Notes: generated from the letters alone by a model not told the origin. 17,500 bases of DNA from Theodoxus fluviatilis (GCA_034096865.1 JAWQFJ010018583.1:1-17500); one strand, 5' to 3'; numbered from the stretch's first letter, positions 1-12,735 are shown. Made by a program: numbers and translations.

Positions 1-3000
1 AGTAGGCTAGCAGAGGTGAGGACAGGGGAGGAAGTAGGGCCAGCAGAGGTGAGGACAGGCGAGGAAGTAGGGCCAGCAGAGATGAGGAGTCGAGGAAGTA
101 GGGGCAGCAGAGATGAAGACAGGCGAGGAAGTAGGGCCAGCAGAGATGAGGAGTCAAGGAAGTAGGGCTAGCAGAGGTGAGGACAGGCGAGGAAGTAGGG
201 CCAGCAGAGATGAGGACAGGCGAGGAAGTAGGGCCAGCAGAGATGAGGACAGGCGAGGAAGTAGGGCCAGCAGAGATGAGGACAGGCGAGGAAGTAGGGC
301 CAGCAGAGATGAGGAGTCGAGGAAGTAGGGGCAGCAGAGATGAGGACAGGCGAGGAAGTAGGGCCAGCAGAGATGAGGAGTCAAGGAAGTAGGGCTAGCA
401 GAGGTGAGGACAGGCGAGGAAGTAGGGCCAGCAGAGGTGAGGACAGGCGAGGAAGTAGGGCCAGCAGAGATGAGGAGTCGAGGAAGTAGGGGCAGCAGAG
501 ATGAAGACAGGCGAGGAAGTAGGGCCAGCAGAGATGAGGAGTCAAGGAAGTAGGGCTAGCAGAGGTGAGGACAGGCGAGGAAGTAGGGCCAGCAGAGATG
601 AGGACAGGCGAGGAAGTAGGGCCAGCAGAGATGAGGAGTCGAGGAAGTAGGGGCAGCAGAGATGAGGACAGGCGAGGAAGTAGGGCCAGCAGAGATGAGG
701 AGTCAAGGAAGTAGGGCTAGCAGAGGTGAGGACAGGCGAGGAAGTAGGGCCAGCAGAGGTGAGGACAGGCGAGGAAGTAGGACCAGCAGAGGTGAGGACA
801 GGCGAGGAAGTAGGGCCAGCAGAGATGAGGACAGGCGAGGATGTAGGGCCAGCAGAGGTGAGGAGTCAAGGAAGTAGGGCCAGCAGAGGTGAGGACAGGC
901 GAGGAAGTAGGGCCAGCAGAGGTGAGGACAGGCGAGGAAGTAGGGCCAGCAGAGGTGAGGACAGGCGAGGAAGTAGGGCCAGCAGAGGTGAGGACAGGCG
1001 AGGAAGTAGGGCCAGCAGAGGTGAGGACAGGCGAGGAAGTAGGGCCAGCAGAGGTGAGGACAGGCGAGGAAGTAGGCCAGCAGAGGTGAGGACAGGCGAG
1101 GAAGTAGGGCCAGCAGAGGTGAGGACAGGCGAGGAAGTAGGGCCAGCAGAGGTGAGGACAGGCGAGGAAGTAGGGCCAGCAGAGATGAGGACAGGCGAGG
1201 AAGTAGGGGCAGCAGAGATGAGGACAGGCGAGGAAGTAGGGCCAGCAGAGGTGAGGACAGGCGAGGAAGTAGGGCCAGCAGAGATGAGGACAGGCGAGGA
1301 AGTAGGACCAGCAGAGGTGAGGACAGGCGAGGAAGTAGGGCCAGCAGAGATGAGGACAGGCGAGGAAGTAGGGCCAGCAGAGATGAGGACAGGCGAGGAA
1401 GTAGGGCCAGCAGAGATGAGGACAGGCGAGGAAGTAGGGCCAGCAGAGGTGAGGACAGGCGAGGAAGTAGGGCCAGCAGAGGTGAGGACAGGCGAGGAAG
1501 TAGGGCCAGCAGAGATGAGGACAGGCGAGGAAGTAGGGCCAGCAGAGGTGAGGACAGGCGAGGAAGTAGGGCCAGCAGAGGTGAGGACAGGCGAGGAAGT
1601 AGGGCCAGCAGAGATGAGGACAGGCGAGGAAGTAGGGCCAGCAGAGGTGAGGACAGGCGAGGAAGTAGGGCCAGCAGAGATGAGGACAGGCGAGGAAGTA
1701 GGGCCAGCAGAGGTGAGGACAGGCGAGGATGTAGGGCCAGCAGAGGTGAGGACAGGCGAGGATGTAGGGGCAGCAGAGGTGAGGACAGGCGAGGAAGTAG
1801 GGCCAGCAGAGATGAGGACAGGCGAGGAAGTAGGGCCAGCAGAGGTGAGGACAGGCGAGGATGTAGGGCAGCAGAGGTGAGGACAGGCGAGGAAGTAGGG
1901 CCAGCAGAGATGAGGACAGGCGAGGAAGTAGGGCCAGCAGAGGTGAGGACAGGCGAGGAAGTAGGACCAGCAGAGATGAGGGCAGGCGAGGAAGTAGGGC
2001 CAGCAGAGGTGAGGACAGGCGAGGATGTAGGGGCAGCAGAGGTGAGGACAGGCGAGGAAGTAGGGCCAGCAGAGATGAGGACAGGCGAGGAAGTAGGGCC
2101 AGCAGAGGTGAGGACAGGCGAGGATGTAGGGGCAGCAGAGGTGAGGACAGGCGAGGAAGTAGGGCCAGCAGAGATGAGGACAGGCGAGGAAGTAGGACCA
2201 GCAGAGGTGAGGACAGGTGAGGAAGTAGGGCCAGCAGAGATGAGGACAGGCGAGGAAGTAGGGCCAGCAGAGATGAGGACAGGCGAGGAAGTAGGGCCAG
2301 CAGAGATGAGGACAGGCGAGGAAGTAGGGCCAGCAGAGGTGAGGACAGGCGAGGAAGTAGGGCTAGCAGAGATGAGGACAGGCGAGGAAGTAGGGCCAGC
2401 AGAGATGAGGACAGGCGAGGAAGTAGGGCCAGCAGAGATGAGGACAGGCGAGGAAGTAGGGCCAGCAGAGATGAGGACAGGCGAGGAAGTAGGGCCAGCA
2501 GAGATGAGGACAGGCGAGGAAGTAGGACCAGCAGAGATGAGGACAGGCGAGGAAGTAGGGCCAGCAGAGATGAGGACAGGCGAGGAAGTAGGGCCAGCAG
2601 AGATGAGGACAGGCGAGGAAGTAGGGCCAGCAGAGATGAGGACAGGCGAGGAAGTAGGGCCAGCAGAGATGAGGACAGGCGAGGAAGTAGGGCCAGCAGA
2701 GGTGAGGACAGGCGAGGAAGTAGGGCCAGCAGAGATGAGGACAGGCGAGGAAGTAGGGCCAGCAGAGGTGAGGAGTCGAGGAAGTAGAGCCAGCAGAGGT
2801 GAGGACAGGCGAGGAAGTAGGGCCAGCAGAGGTGAGGACAGGCGAGGAAGTAGGGCCAGCAGAGGTGAGGAGTCGAGGAAGTAGGGCCAGCAGAGGTGAG
2901 GACAGGCGAGGAAGTAGGGCCAGCAGAGATGAGGACAGGCGAGGAAGTAGGGCCAGCAGAGATGAGGACAGGCGAGGAAGTAGGGCCAGCAGAGATGAGG

Positions 3001-4530
3001 ACAGGCGAGGAAGTAGGGCCAGCAGAGGTGAGGACAGGCGAGGAAGTAGGGCCAGCAGAGGTGAGGACAGGCGAGGAAGTAGGGCCAGCAGAGATGAGGA
3101 CAGGCGAGGAAGTAGGGCCAGCAGAGGTGAGGACAGGCGAGGAAGTAGGGCCAGCAGAGGTGAGGACAGGCGAGGAAGTAGGGCCAGCAGAGGTGAGGAC
3201 AGGCGAGGAAGTAGAGCCAGCAGAGGTGAGGACAGGCGAGGAAGTAGGACCAGCAGAGATGAGGACAGGCGAGGAAGTAGGGCCAGCAGAGATGAGGACA
3301 GGCGAGGAAGTATGGCCAGCAGAGATGAGGACAGGCGAGGAAGTAGGACCAGCAGAGATGAGGACAGGCGAGGAAGTAGGGCCAGCAGAGATGAGGACAG
3401 GCGAGGAAGTAGGGCCAGCAGAGGTGAGGACAGGCGAGGAAGTAGGGCCAGCAGAGATGAGGACAGGCGAGGAAGTAGGGGCAGCAGAGATGAGGACAGG
3501 CGAGGAAGTAGGGCCAGCAGAGGTGAGGACAGGCGAGGAAGTAGGGCCAGCAGAGATGAGGACAGGCGAGGAAGTAGGGGCAGCAGAGATGAGGACAGGC
3601 GAGGAAGTAGGGCCAGCAGAGGTGAGGAGTCGAGGAAGTAGGGCCAGCAGAGGTGAGGACAGGCGAGGAAGTAGGGCCAGCAGAGATGAGGACAGGCGAG
3701 GAAGTAGGGCCAGCAGAGATGAGGACAGGCGAGGAAGTAGGGCCAGCAGAGGTGAGGACAGGCGAGGAAGTAGGACCAGCAGAGGTGAGGACAGGCGAGG
3801 AAGTAGGGCCAGCAGAGGTGAGGACAGGCGAGGAAGTAGGACCAGCAGAGAACAGGACAGGCGAGGAAGTAGGACCAGCAGAGGTGAGGACAGGCGAGGA
3901 AGTAGGGCCAGCAGAGATGAGGACAGGCGAGGAAGTAGGGCCAGCAGAGGTGAGGACAGGCGAGGAAGTAGGGCCAGCAGAGGTGAGGACAGGCGAGGAA
4001 GTAGGGCCAGCAGAGATGAGGACAGGCGAGGAAGTAGGGCCAGCAGAGATGAGGCGAGGAAGTAGGGCCAGCAGAGATGAGGACAGGCGAGGAAGTAGGG
4101 CTAGCAGAGGTGAGGACAGGCGAGGAAGTAGGGCCAGCAGAGGTGAGGACAGGCGAGGAAGTAGGGCCAGCAGAGATGAGGACAGGCGAGGAAGTAGGGC
4201 CAGCAGAGATGAGGACAGGCGAGGAAGTAGGGCCAGCAGAGGTGAGGACAGGCGAGGAAGTAGGGCTAGCAGAGGTGAGGACAGGCGAGGAAGTAGGGCC
4301 AGCAGAGATGAGGACAGGCGAGGAAGTAGGGGCAGCAGAGATGAGGACATGCGAGGATGTAGGGGCAGCAGAGATGAGGACATGCGAGGAAGTAGGGCCA
4401 GCAGAGGTGAGGACAGGCGAGGAGGTAGGGCCAGCAGAGGTGAGGACAGGCGAGGAAGTAGGGCCAGCAGAGGTGAGGACAGGCGAGGAGGTAGGGCCAG
4501 AAGAGGTGAGGACAGGCGAGGACAAGGGAG
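1..4530. repeat. 33-bp GA-rich minisatellite, about 137 units
   Basis: A head-to-tail tandem array with a 33-bp period (for example 901-933 against 934-966). The plus strand of the common unit has 26 purines in 33 bases, with 16 G and 10 A, and one CpG in ggcgagg. Units differ at a few sites: aggtgag or agatgag, gaagtag or gatgtag, and gggcc, ggggc, ggacc or gggct. Length variants of 31 bp (gaggagtc in place of gaggacaggc), 32 bp (near 1075 and 1869) and 28 bp (near 4050) are scattered through it. The array continues past the left edge and decays at 4510-4536. Because 33 is a multiple of three, long open frames arise on both strands; the length variants shift those frames freely, so I read them as by-products of the repeat rather than genes. 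Confidence 0.98.
87..796. repeat. 161-bp higher-order repeat inside the minisatellite
   Basis: The 31-bp gagtc units recur in a fixed pattern here. A gagtcg unit at 87, 314, 475 and 636 is followed 64 bp later by a gagtca unit at 151, 378, 539 and 700. The spacing between gagtcg units is 227, 161 and 161 bp, which equals 5x33 + 2x31 and 3x33 + 2x31. This shows that multi-unit blocks were duplicated, not just single 33-mers. Elsewhere only four more gagtc units occur (863, 2773, 2870, 3627), without this spacing. Confidence 0.9.
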
Positions 4531-4669
4531 GAAGTGTCGGCACCGTTGTGCCCTCTCCTGGGCACGGAGTCCAGGAAGGGAGGTGGTCAGGCAGACCCTC
4601 TTTCCCCCCTTTTGCTTTCCCCCTCCTCAGCACCTTCCTTTCCTTCTCCGTCCACAACTCCCCTTCCTG
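4531..4669. other. right flank of the minisatellite, no gene seen
   Basis: Unique sequence between the last degenerate 33-mer and the CpG-rich block that follows. Open frames that enter it from the array end within about 240 bp and match nothing I recognise. Confidence 0.6.
4597..4630 (+). promoter_or_regulatory. possible 3' splice site
   Basis: A roughly 30-nt pyrimidine tract runs directly into ctcctcag, with the AG at 4629-4630. This is the classic form of an animal splice acceptor. No downstream exon could be confirmed: the following frames are open for only 30-50 codons and have no recognisable product. Chance is possible because the region is generally pyrimidine-rich on this strand. 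Confidence 0.25.
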
Positions 4670-4925
4670 CCTGATCGATGGCTGCGGGTCGATGGCCTAT
4701 CGATTTATCGGCACTGCGCTGCCTAGCCGCGGCAGGGAGGCCACGGCTGCGGCGATCGCCGTCTCCTAGGGGAGGTAATCGAAGCCAGACTTCACGGCTC
4801 CGTGTCGTCAGCCCGGAAGTAGTCCGGCAGTCGATTCTCTCTCAGCCAGAGTTCTCCCCCTTACCGCTGGGCGATTCCTCCAGTCACGTGACAAAACAGA
4901 GAAAAGTTTTCTGGCGGGAAAGTTT
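4670..4925. promoter_or_regulatory. CpG-rich promoter-like cluster (ETS, E-box/CLEAR, E2F)
   Basis: A GC- and CpG-rich stretch that stands out from its neighbours. It holds an ETS-type CCGGAAGT at 4813-4820, a perfect palindromic GTCACGTGAC at 4883-4892 (the CLEAR/USF-type extended E-box), and an E2F-type GGCGGGAAA at 4913-4921. A palindrome, ggcgatcgcc, lies at 4751-4760. In animals such motifs cluster in TATA-less housekeeping promoters. The direction and the gene served cannot be read from this window, and binding is inferred from motif identity alone. Confidence 0.4.
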
Positions 4926-4957
4926 GAAGTGGTAGACAACGTGTTGTTATTTTTGGG

Positions 4958-4983
4958 AATAAACAGAATGACAAAAAAAAAAA
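4958..4983 (+). other. AATAAA signal followed by an A11 tract
   Basis: AATAAA at 4958-4963 is followed ten bases later by eleven A residues (4973-4983). This is how the 3' end of a retroposed transcript looks, but it could equally be a genomic poly(A) signal beside an A-run. I found no target duplication and no recognisable element upstream, so origin is open. Confidence 0.25.
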
Positions 4984-5448
4984 TTGCTGTTGTGTTTTGA
5001 TGAATTTGATATCTGTTCATTAGTTTGTCCATGAATATCAGTTTCTGTATTATCATGTGGATTCTTATGTATGTAACAAGTTCGCATCTCTGCAATGAAT
5101 GACCGTGTATGTTATTCGCAAGAAAAAAAGTCACGCACGAAACTTTCTCAGTAACCATGGAAACTTTGGGCAGTGATGGTAATGATTTTGAATAAGGGAA
5201 AGTCATGAAACTCAATTCAGCAAGCGCCATATTGAAATGGATTTTACGGGAGACGTTGCGGTTTACTAGATAGGTATCTACATCTCTGACAGCGCACTTT
5301 TAACTAATGGCACTGCAGTTCCCTAGTGCTGCACGAGGATGATGACGATGCCAGTACGGGAATGGTCAAGTCTCGGCACCCGTGTGCAGGGAGTACGAGA
5401 GGCTCGCACAAAGAGTGGTGGTTGTTGTGATGAGTCGAGGGTGAAGGC
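4984..5448. other. AT-richer unique DNA, no gene seen; X-box-like site at 5151
   Basis: Non-repetitive sequence with only short open frames and no recognisable domain. At 5151-5164 is GTAACCATGGAAAC, which matches 13 of 14 positions of the palindromic RFX X-box form when either purine or pyrimidine is allowed at the flexible sites, and 12 of 14 strictly. RFX factors commonly control ciliary genes in animals; function here is unproven. Confidence 0.4.
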
Positions 5449-5455
5449 TTAGAAA

Positions 5456-5600
5456 GGGGGCTGGGGGTTTGGGGAGGGGTGGATGGGTGTGGGAGTGGGT
5501 GCGGGATGGAAGGGGAGGGGGTTAGGAAAGGATGGAAAGGGATACGATGCGATAAAGGGATTGGGGGGGGGGGAGGGGAGATACGGAGGGGAGTGAGAGG
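5456..5600 (+). other. G-run tract with G-quadruplex potential
   Basis: The plus strand has four G-runs of four to five bases within 5456-5479, separated by loops of two, three and one bases, which fits the canonical intramolecular G-quadruplex pattern. More GGG/GGGG runs follow to 5520, and an 11-G run lies at 5563-5573 followed by a further GGGG. The strong G-over-C asymmetry also favours R-loops if the strand is transcribed. Confidence 0.75.
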
Positions 5601-5639
5601 GGATATGAGGAGGCGAGAGTTGGTAGCACGGAAACGAGG

Positions 5640-5790
5640 CAAAGCAGACGCGCAGGCGCACTATCGACCCTGCACAGATCAAAAGCGCCGCCCTGGTGGC
5701 GGAAGGAAGCGAGCTGGAGCCAATCTGGACCAATCAGACGCCAGCCGCGGGTCCCCACTCCAATCTGGCGGCGAAGGCCGGGGCAAAGTG
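5640..5790. promoter_or_regulatory. CpG-rich promoter-like cluster (NRF1-like, three CCAAT)
   Basis: CGCGCAGGCGCA at 5649-5660 matches 11 of 12 positions of the NRF1 palindrome. CTGGTGGCGG at 5693-5702 resembles the CTCF core (9 of 10). Three CCAAT boxes on the plus strand start at 5720, 5730 and 5760, the middle one in the strong NF-Y context CCAATCAG. Spacing of 10 and 30 bp puts them on the same helical face. NF-Y and NRF1 pairs are typical of TATA-less animal promoters. The target gene is unknown. Confidence 0.4.
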
Positions 5791-6172
5791 GAGCAGAAAA
5801 TGAGAGAGCTTCTTGACCGCTGGCCAGCAGACAGTGAAGCAGACTGACCACAGTCCTGACCGCCCAGGCAGTCTTTGAAGTGGCACGGAAGGGGACTGAC
5901 CATGTGGCCCCAGGTCTTTGAGAGTGCCGCCTCCTCCCTGGAGACTCCTGGCCATGTGGTCGTCATGAGTGGGGCCCGCAGTAAACAGACTCCACACCGC
6001 GCAGTTGGACAATCCCTACAACCATAGCCAGGCTGCTGATGAGGACGATAGCAGTGGGTGTGTAGAGTTTTTGTACAAGTGTCCCAGATTGTGTTTGTGT
6101 ATTTGTTTGTGTGTCCTAGAAACAGGGTGGGTGGGGGTGGATTAACAGATTCCCCCTCCTCCTCTTGCAGAT
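5791..6172. other. unique DNA, no confirmed gene; acceptor-like site at 6170
   Basis: A frame on the plus strand is open from about 5967 to 6144 and encodes a short acidic stretch (QAADEDDSSG), but it has no initiator and no family resemblance. Just before the GA repeat, a pyrimidine tract with a TTAAC branch-like motif ends in cttgcag at 6164-6170, a good-looking 3' splice site. What follows is the tail of a retrotransposon, so a true exon junction there is unlikely. Confidence 0.45.
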
Positions 6173-6194
6173 GAGAGAGAGAGAGAGAGAGAGA
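6173..6194. repeat. (GA)11 microsatellite
   Basis: Eleven perfect GA dinucleotides, directly adjoining the tetranucleotide tail of the LINE on its right. Confidence 0.95.
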
Positions 6195-7478
6195 ACGAAC
6201 GAACGAACGAACGAGTTTATTGAACAGGCCACCGGCCCATTTCAAGTGAACAATGTGCTTACATTTCAATTCCCAAGGAAAACAATTAATCAACGTAAAA
6301 ACTGTCATGCTCCGTGGACTTCAGAGCTTCTAGTCTGCGCTTGAACGCTTTGTACAGGTACATGCTCGTTGATCTTATAATTTTCATTTCTTTACTGGCC
6401 AAGAGAAGTTCTAAGAGGTCATCTCTATTCACATCTGTACAATCAAATATCAAACGTTCTCTCAAGTCCTGTAAGGCAGGACAATGGAGTAAAAAATGTA
6501 CCTCCGTTTCTACATGCTCCCTGCACAGTGGACAAAGCTCTAGGTTATTACTTTTCATATATCTGTGTTTATGGCTAAATAGATCGGTAATTCCCATCCT
6601 AAATCGTATGTAAGCGTCCCTAAATACTTTTTTATCTAGAGCATAGAGATACTGTTCAATTACACAAGACGTTTTAAAAAGTCTGTAGAAGGAGTATCTC
6701 TCACTATTCCTAACTTGTGCCTCCCATTCTGTGTAAAATTTGCCGATGAGTTTCTCTCTGATGTTTCTCAAAAACGCTGTCTCATTTGATACCCTCTGAT
6801 TTGACCATACATCTTCATAGTTGCATTCGAAGAGTAGTTTTCTAACCTTTAAGGCCCAAGAACCTTCGTTGGATGTACACAGCATCATTTGGTATATTTT
6901 ATAGGGTAACCTGCTTTCATCCATTTTTAAGAGTCTTAACCAGTATCTGATACTGCGTAACTTGGCATTGACCCACAGAGGAAAACGACCGTGTCACCAT
7001 ACACCATAGCATTAGGAGTACGTGATGAAACATTCAAAAAACTTTTGATGGCGTGTAGGTGTACACTCTCTACAGTCTGACATTCATCCATTCCCCAGAT
7101 TTCAGCCCCATACAAAAGGATCGGCTGAATCTGAGAATCGAATAGTCTAAAGTAGGCCTAAACGTCAGGTGTTACTTGATGAATTTTTCTCAGTGACCTT
7201 ATCAAAAGTAAAAGGGCAGATTTAGCTCTACCGGCCAAATCATTTTGAGTTACATTTGAGCATAACTTCGCAGATAGCATGTTACCAAGGTACTTGTAAT
7301 CACTTTGTACTTCTAGTCGTACCTCACCGAGGTATGTCTAGCTAAATGTCCACCCAGTCTGTAGACCACTACTTTAGTTTTTCTGTGCTGCAGTTTTCAG
7401 GCAGTTTAATTGATTTTGAAGACCTACTACTGTGTCAGAGAGCAAAGCAACATCGTCTGCAAAGAGGAGAGCACTCAA
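6193..7478 (-). mobile_element. 5'-truncated, decayed non-LTR retrotransposon (LINE)
   Basis: Read on the minus strand this is the C-terminal half of a LINE reverse-transcriptase protein, its 3' UTR and its tail. It begins just upstream of the FADD catalytic motif (codons at 7463-7452) and continues through a thumb-like region to a C-terminal CCHC knuckle. The 3' end is intact: AATAAA on the minus strand (6221-6216) is followed at once by a (GTTC)5 tail (plus-strand gaac repeats at 6193-6212), the tandem-repeat tail typical of many non-LTR elements. Everything 5' of the FADD block is missing, as expected from incomplete reverse transcription. Its tail type differs from the LINE at 10581-12014, so the two are separate families. 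I cannot assign its clade with confidence. Confidence 0.85.
6286..7478 (-). pseudogene. LINE reverse-transcriptase C-terminal fragment, frameshifted
   Basis: The frame with LLFADDVALLS stops at a TAA at 7376-7374. Similarity then resumes in a second frame (KVVVYRLGGHLA) for about 15 codons, shifts again near 7335, and runs with one internal TAG (7160-7158) through YKYLGN and LLYGAEIWG to about 6995. A last shift near 6990 leads into a 235-codon open stretch ending at 6286. The 212 codons from the first ATG in it (6924) include RFRMGITDLFSHKHRY near residues 107-122 and a CX2CX8HX4C knuckle (C131, C134, H143, C148). This order of blocks is that of the end of a LINE ORF2. With three frame breaks and a stop the copy cannot make an active enzyme. 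Confidence 0.88.
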
Positions 7479-7584
7479 GACGGGCGTAGTAGGCCGCCAA
7501 CTTGTGTAAATGTCTCCCCCACCTTGCCCTGTTTTCATCCAGCGGTCTCTCTGTTTCTGTATTTATCTCTGTCTCCGCCACCGT
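7479..7584. other. short unique segment at the LINE truncation point
   Basis: Reverse-transcriptase similarity ends at about 7478. The 106 bases that follow are pyrimidine-leaning and carry no gene. Confidence 0.6.
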
Positions 7585-7676
7585 TTGTGTATGTGTGCGT
7601 GCGCGTGTGTGTGTGCGAGCGCGTGTGTGTGTGCGTGCGCGCGTGTGTGTGCGCGCGCGAGCGCGTGTGTGTGTAT
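7585..7676. repeat. alternating GT/GC tract with Z-DNA potential
   Basis: About 92 bases of nearly uninterrupted alternating purine and pyrimidine, mixing TG and CG dinucleotides, broken only at two gcgagc points (near 7616 and 7659). Mixed CG/TG alternation is the classic left-handed-DNA-prone sequence. Open frames here are low-complexity shadows of the repeat. Confidence 0.9.
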
Positions 7677-8159
7677 CTCAATTCCGCAGAGAATCAACAC
7701 CATCCCCACCCACCCACAATAAACAATGTTTAATACAGACATGTTTATTTTTGTGATGAACTCCAGTATATTAAAAAGTATTTTGCCTGAATCATAAATC
7801 TCTATTAACATCAAAGTTATAACTTTTATACAGGGTCGTAAAGAAAAGGTGAATAGTCACAGATGAAACACGAAAGGCGACACGTCAACGTTGAATAAGG
7901 ACCTCCTCACAACGACCATAACATTGTAGGTGATGCTATAATGCAAATGGATGCGATTCGTTTTGTAGAAAATAAGAAAGAAATGTCCGGAATAGACAGT
8001 TTACATGATGATACTCTAGCTGTATGCTAAATGCATGTAGAATTTTTGGCGTTATAATAACAAAGAAGAATCAATATCAAAACACCCTCTTATGATATTA
8101 TCAGACTACAGTATATAAAAGTACAACGTGGTCATGGCGGCATGATTCAAATTATCATG
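7677..8159. other. AT-rich unique DNA, no gene seen
   Basis: No frame of useful length and no recognisable motif order. It contains an AATAAA near 7719 and a TATATAAAAG at 8112-8121, both easily explained by the AT-rich composition. Confidence 0.6.
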
Positions 8160-8284
8160 CAAGCCGTGTCCTCTCTCTCACTCTCCTCCTCTCATCCTCT
8201 CTCCCTCTCTCTCTCTCTCCTCTCTCTCTCTATCTCCCCTCGCTCTCTCTCTCTCTCTCTCTTTCTCCCTCTCTCTCTCTCTCT

Positions 8285-12014
<3,730 letters not shown>

Positions 12015-12630
12015 TCTCTATGTATCCATCTCTCTCTCTATCCATCTCTCTCTCTATCCATCTCTCTCTCTCTCTATCTCTCTCTCTTCCATCTCTCTCC
12101 ATCTCTACACACTAAAAAAAACAAAAGCTCCTAGTCCAATCTCTCGTCCCTCTCTCTACTCGCTCTCTCCTACCTCCCCCCCCCTCCCTCTCTCCTATCG
12201 CCTCCCCTCTTCCTTCTATCTTCTGCCTCTCTCCATCTCTCTCCTCCATCCCCTCTCTTCCCGCATCCCCTCCTCTTCTTCTCATCCCCCTCCCCTCTCT
12301 CTCTCGATCTTGTTCTCTCTCTTCCCTATCTCCTCCTGCTTTCATACCTCTCCATCCCCCATCCTTCCTCCACCACTTCACTCATTCCCGACTCTTACCT
12401 CTCCTCGCTTTGATCTACCCTCCTCCTTCCTATCTCTCTATCTCTCTCTCCTCCCCCTCTCTATCCCTCTCTCTTCTCAATCTCTATCTCTCGATCTCTC
12501 ATCTCTGCTCTACTCTCTCTACTCTCCTACCTACTCTCGATCCTCTCCTCCATATCCCCTCACCTCCCTCCTCTCCCCCCCTCTCTCTCTCTCTATCCTC
12601 ACTCCCTAAATCTCTCTTCCCTCTCTCTCT

Positions 12631-12662
<32 letters not shown>

Positions 12663-12670
12663 CCCATCTG
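12015..12670. repeat. CT-rich polypyrimidine tract right of the LINE
   Basis: About 650 bases dominated by CTCT, TCCATC and CCTC runs, with one non-repetitive interruption at about 12104-12145 that includes an A8 run. Open frames on both strands (up to 250 codons) are biased Ser/Leu/Pro or Arg/Glu/Gly strings and reflect the repeat. It starts exactly where the LINE similarity stops. Confidence 0.9.
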
Positions 12671-12735
12671 GCCTGCATGGCCAAGGCCATCGCCGCTTCC
12701 TGCCTCCGGTCCAAGAGGCTGCTTGCCGCGCAGGT
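12671..12735 (+). other. possible small exon or decayed exon
   Basis: A short island with coding-like composition between two low-complexity blocks. From an ATG at 12677 it reads MAKAIAASCLRSKRLLAAQ and ends at CAG followed by GT at 12734-12735. A long pyrimidine tract precedes it, and the first AG after the tract is at about 12684, so it could also be an internal exon of about 50 nt. The donor GTCTCA is a poor match to consensus. I recognise no family; a basic, alanine-rich N-terminus of a mitochondrial precursor is one guess among others. Confidence 0.25.

Noticed and set aside
1..4530. CRISPR array
   Set aside because: There are no unique spacers between the repeats; the units are contiguous and the surroundings are eukaryotic.
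113..4769. Many long open frames on both strands across the minisatellite
   Set aside because: The 33-bp period keeps frames open automatically; 28-, 31- and 32-bp units shift them without selection, and the products are pure 11-residue repeats.
4768..4785. Shared aggggaggtaatc followed by gaagc at 4768-4785 and 16862-16881
   Set aside because: A 13-base match between two places in 17.5 kb is expected a few times by chance; flanks do not align, so a common repeat family is not shown.
6164..6172. Splice acceptor followed by an ATG-started frame through the GA repeat
   Set aside because: The downstream frame is the antisense of the LINE tail and 3' UTR, so it is most likely a coincidence.
5522..6308. 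Minus-strand frames of 90-210 codons
   Set aside because: Composition follows the G-rich tract and simple repeats on the other strand; no motif or family resemblance.
8112..8121. TATA-like TATATAAAAG
   Set aside because: Lies in AT-rich DNA directly before the CT tract, with no open frame or other promoter motif downstream.
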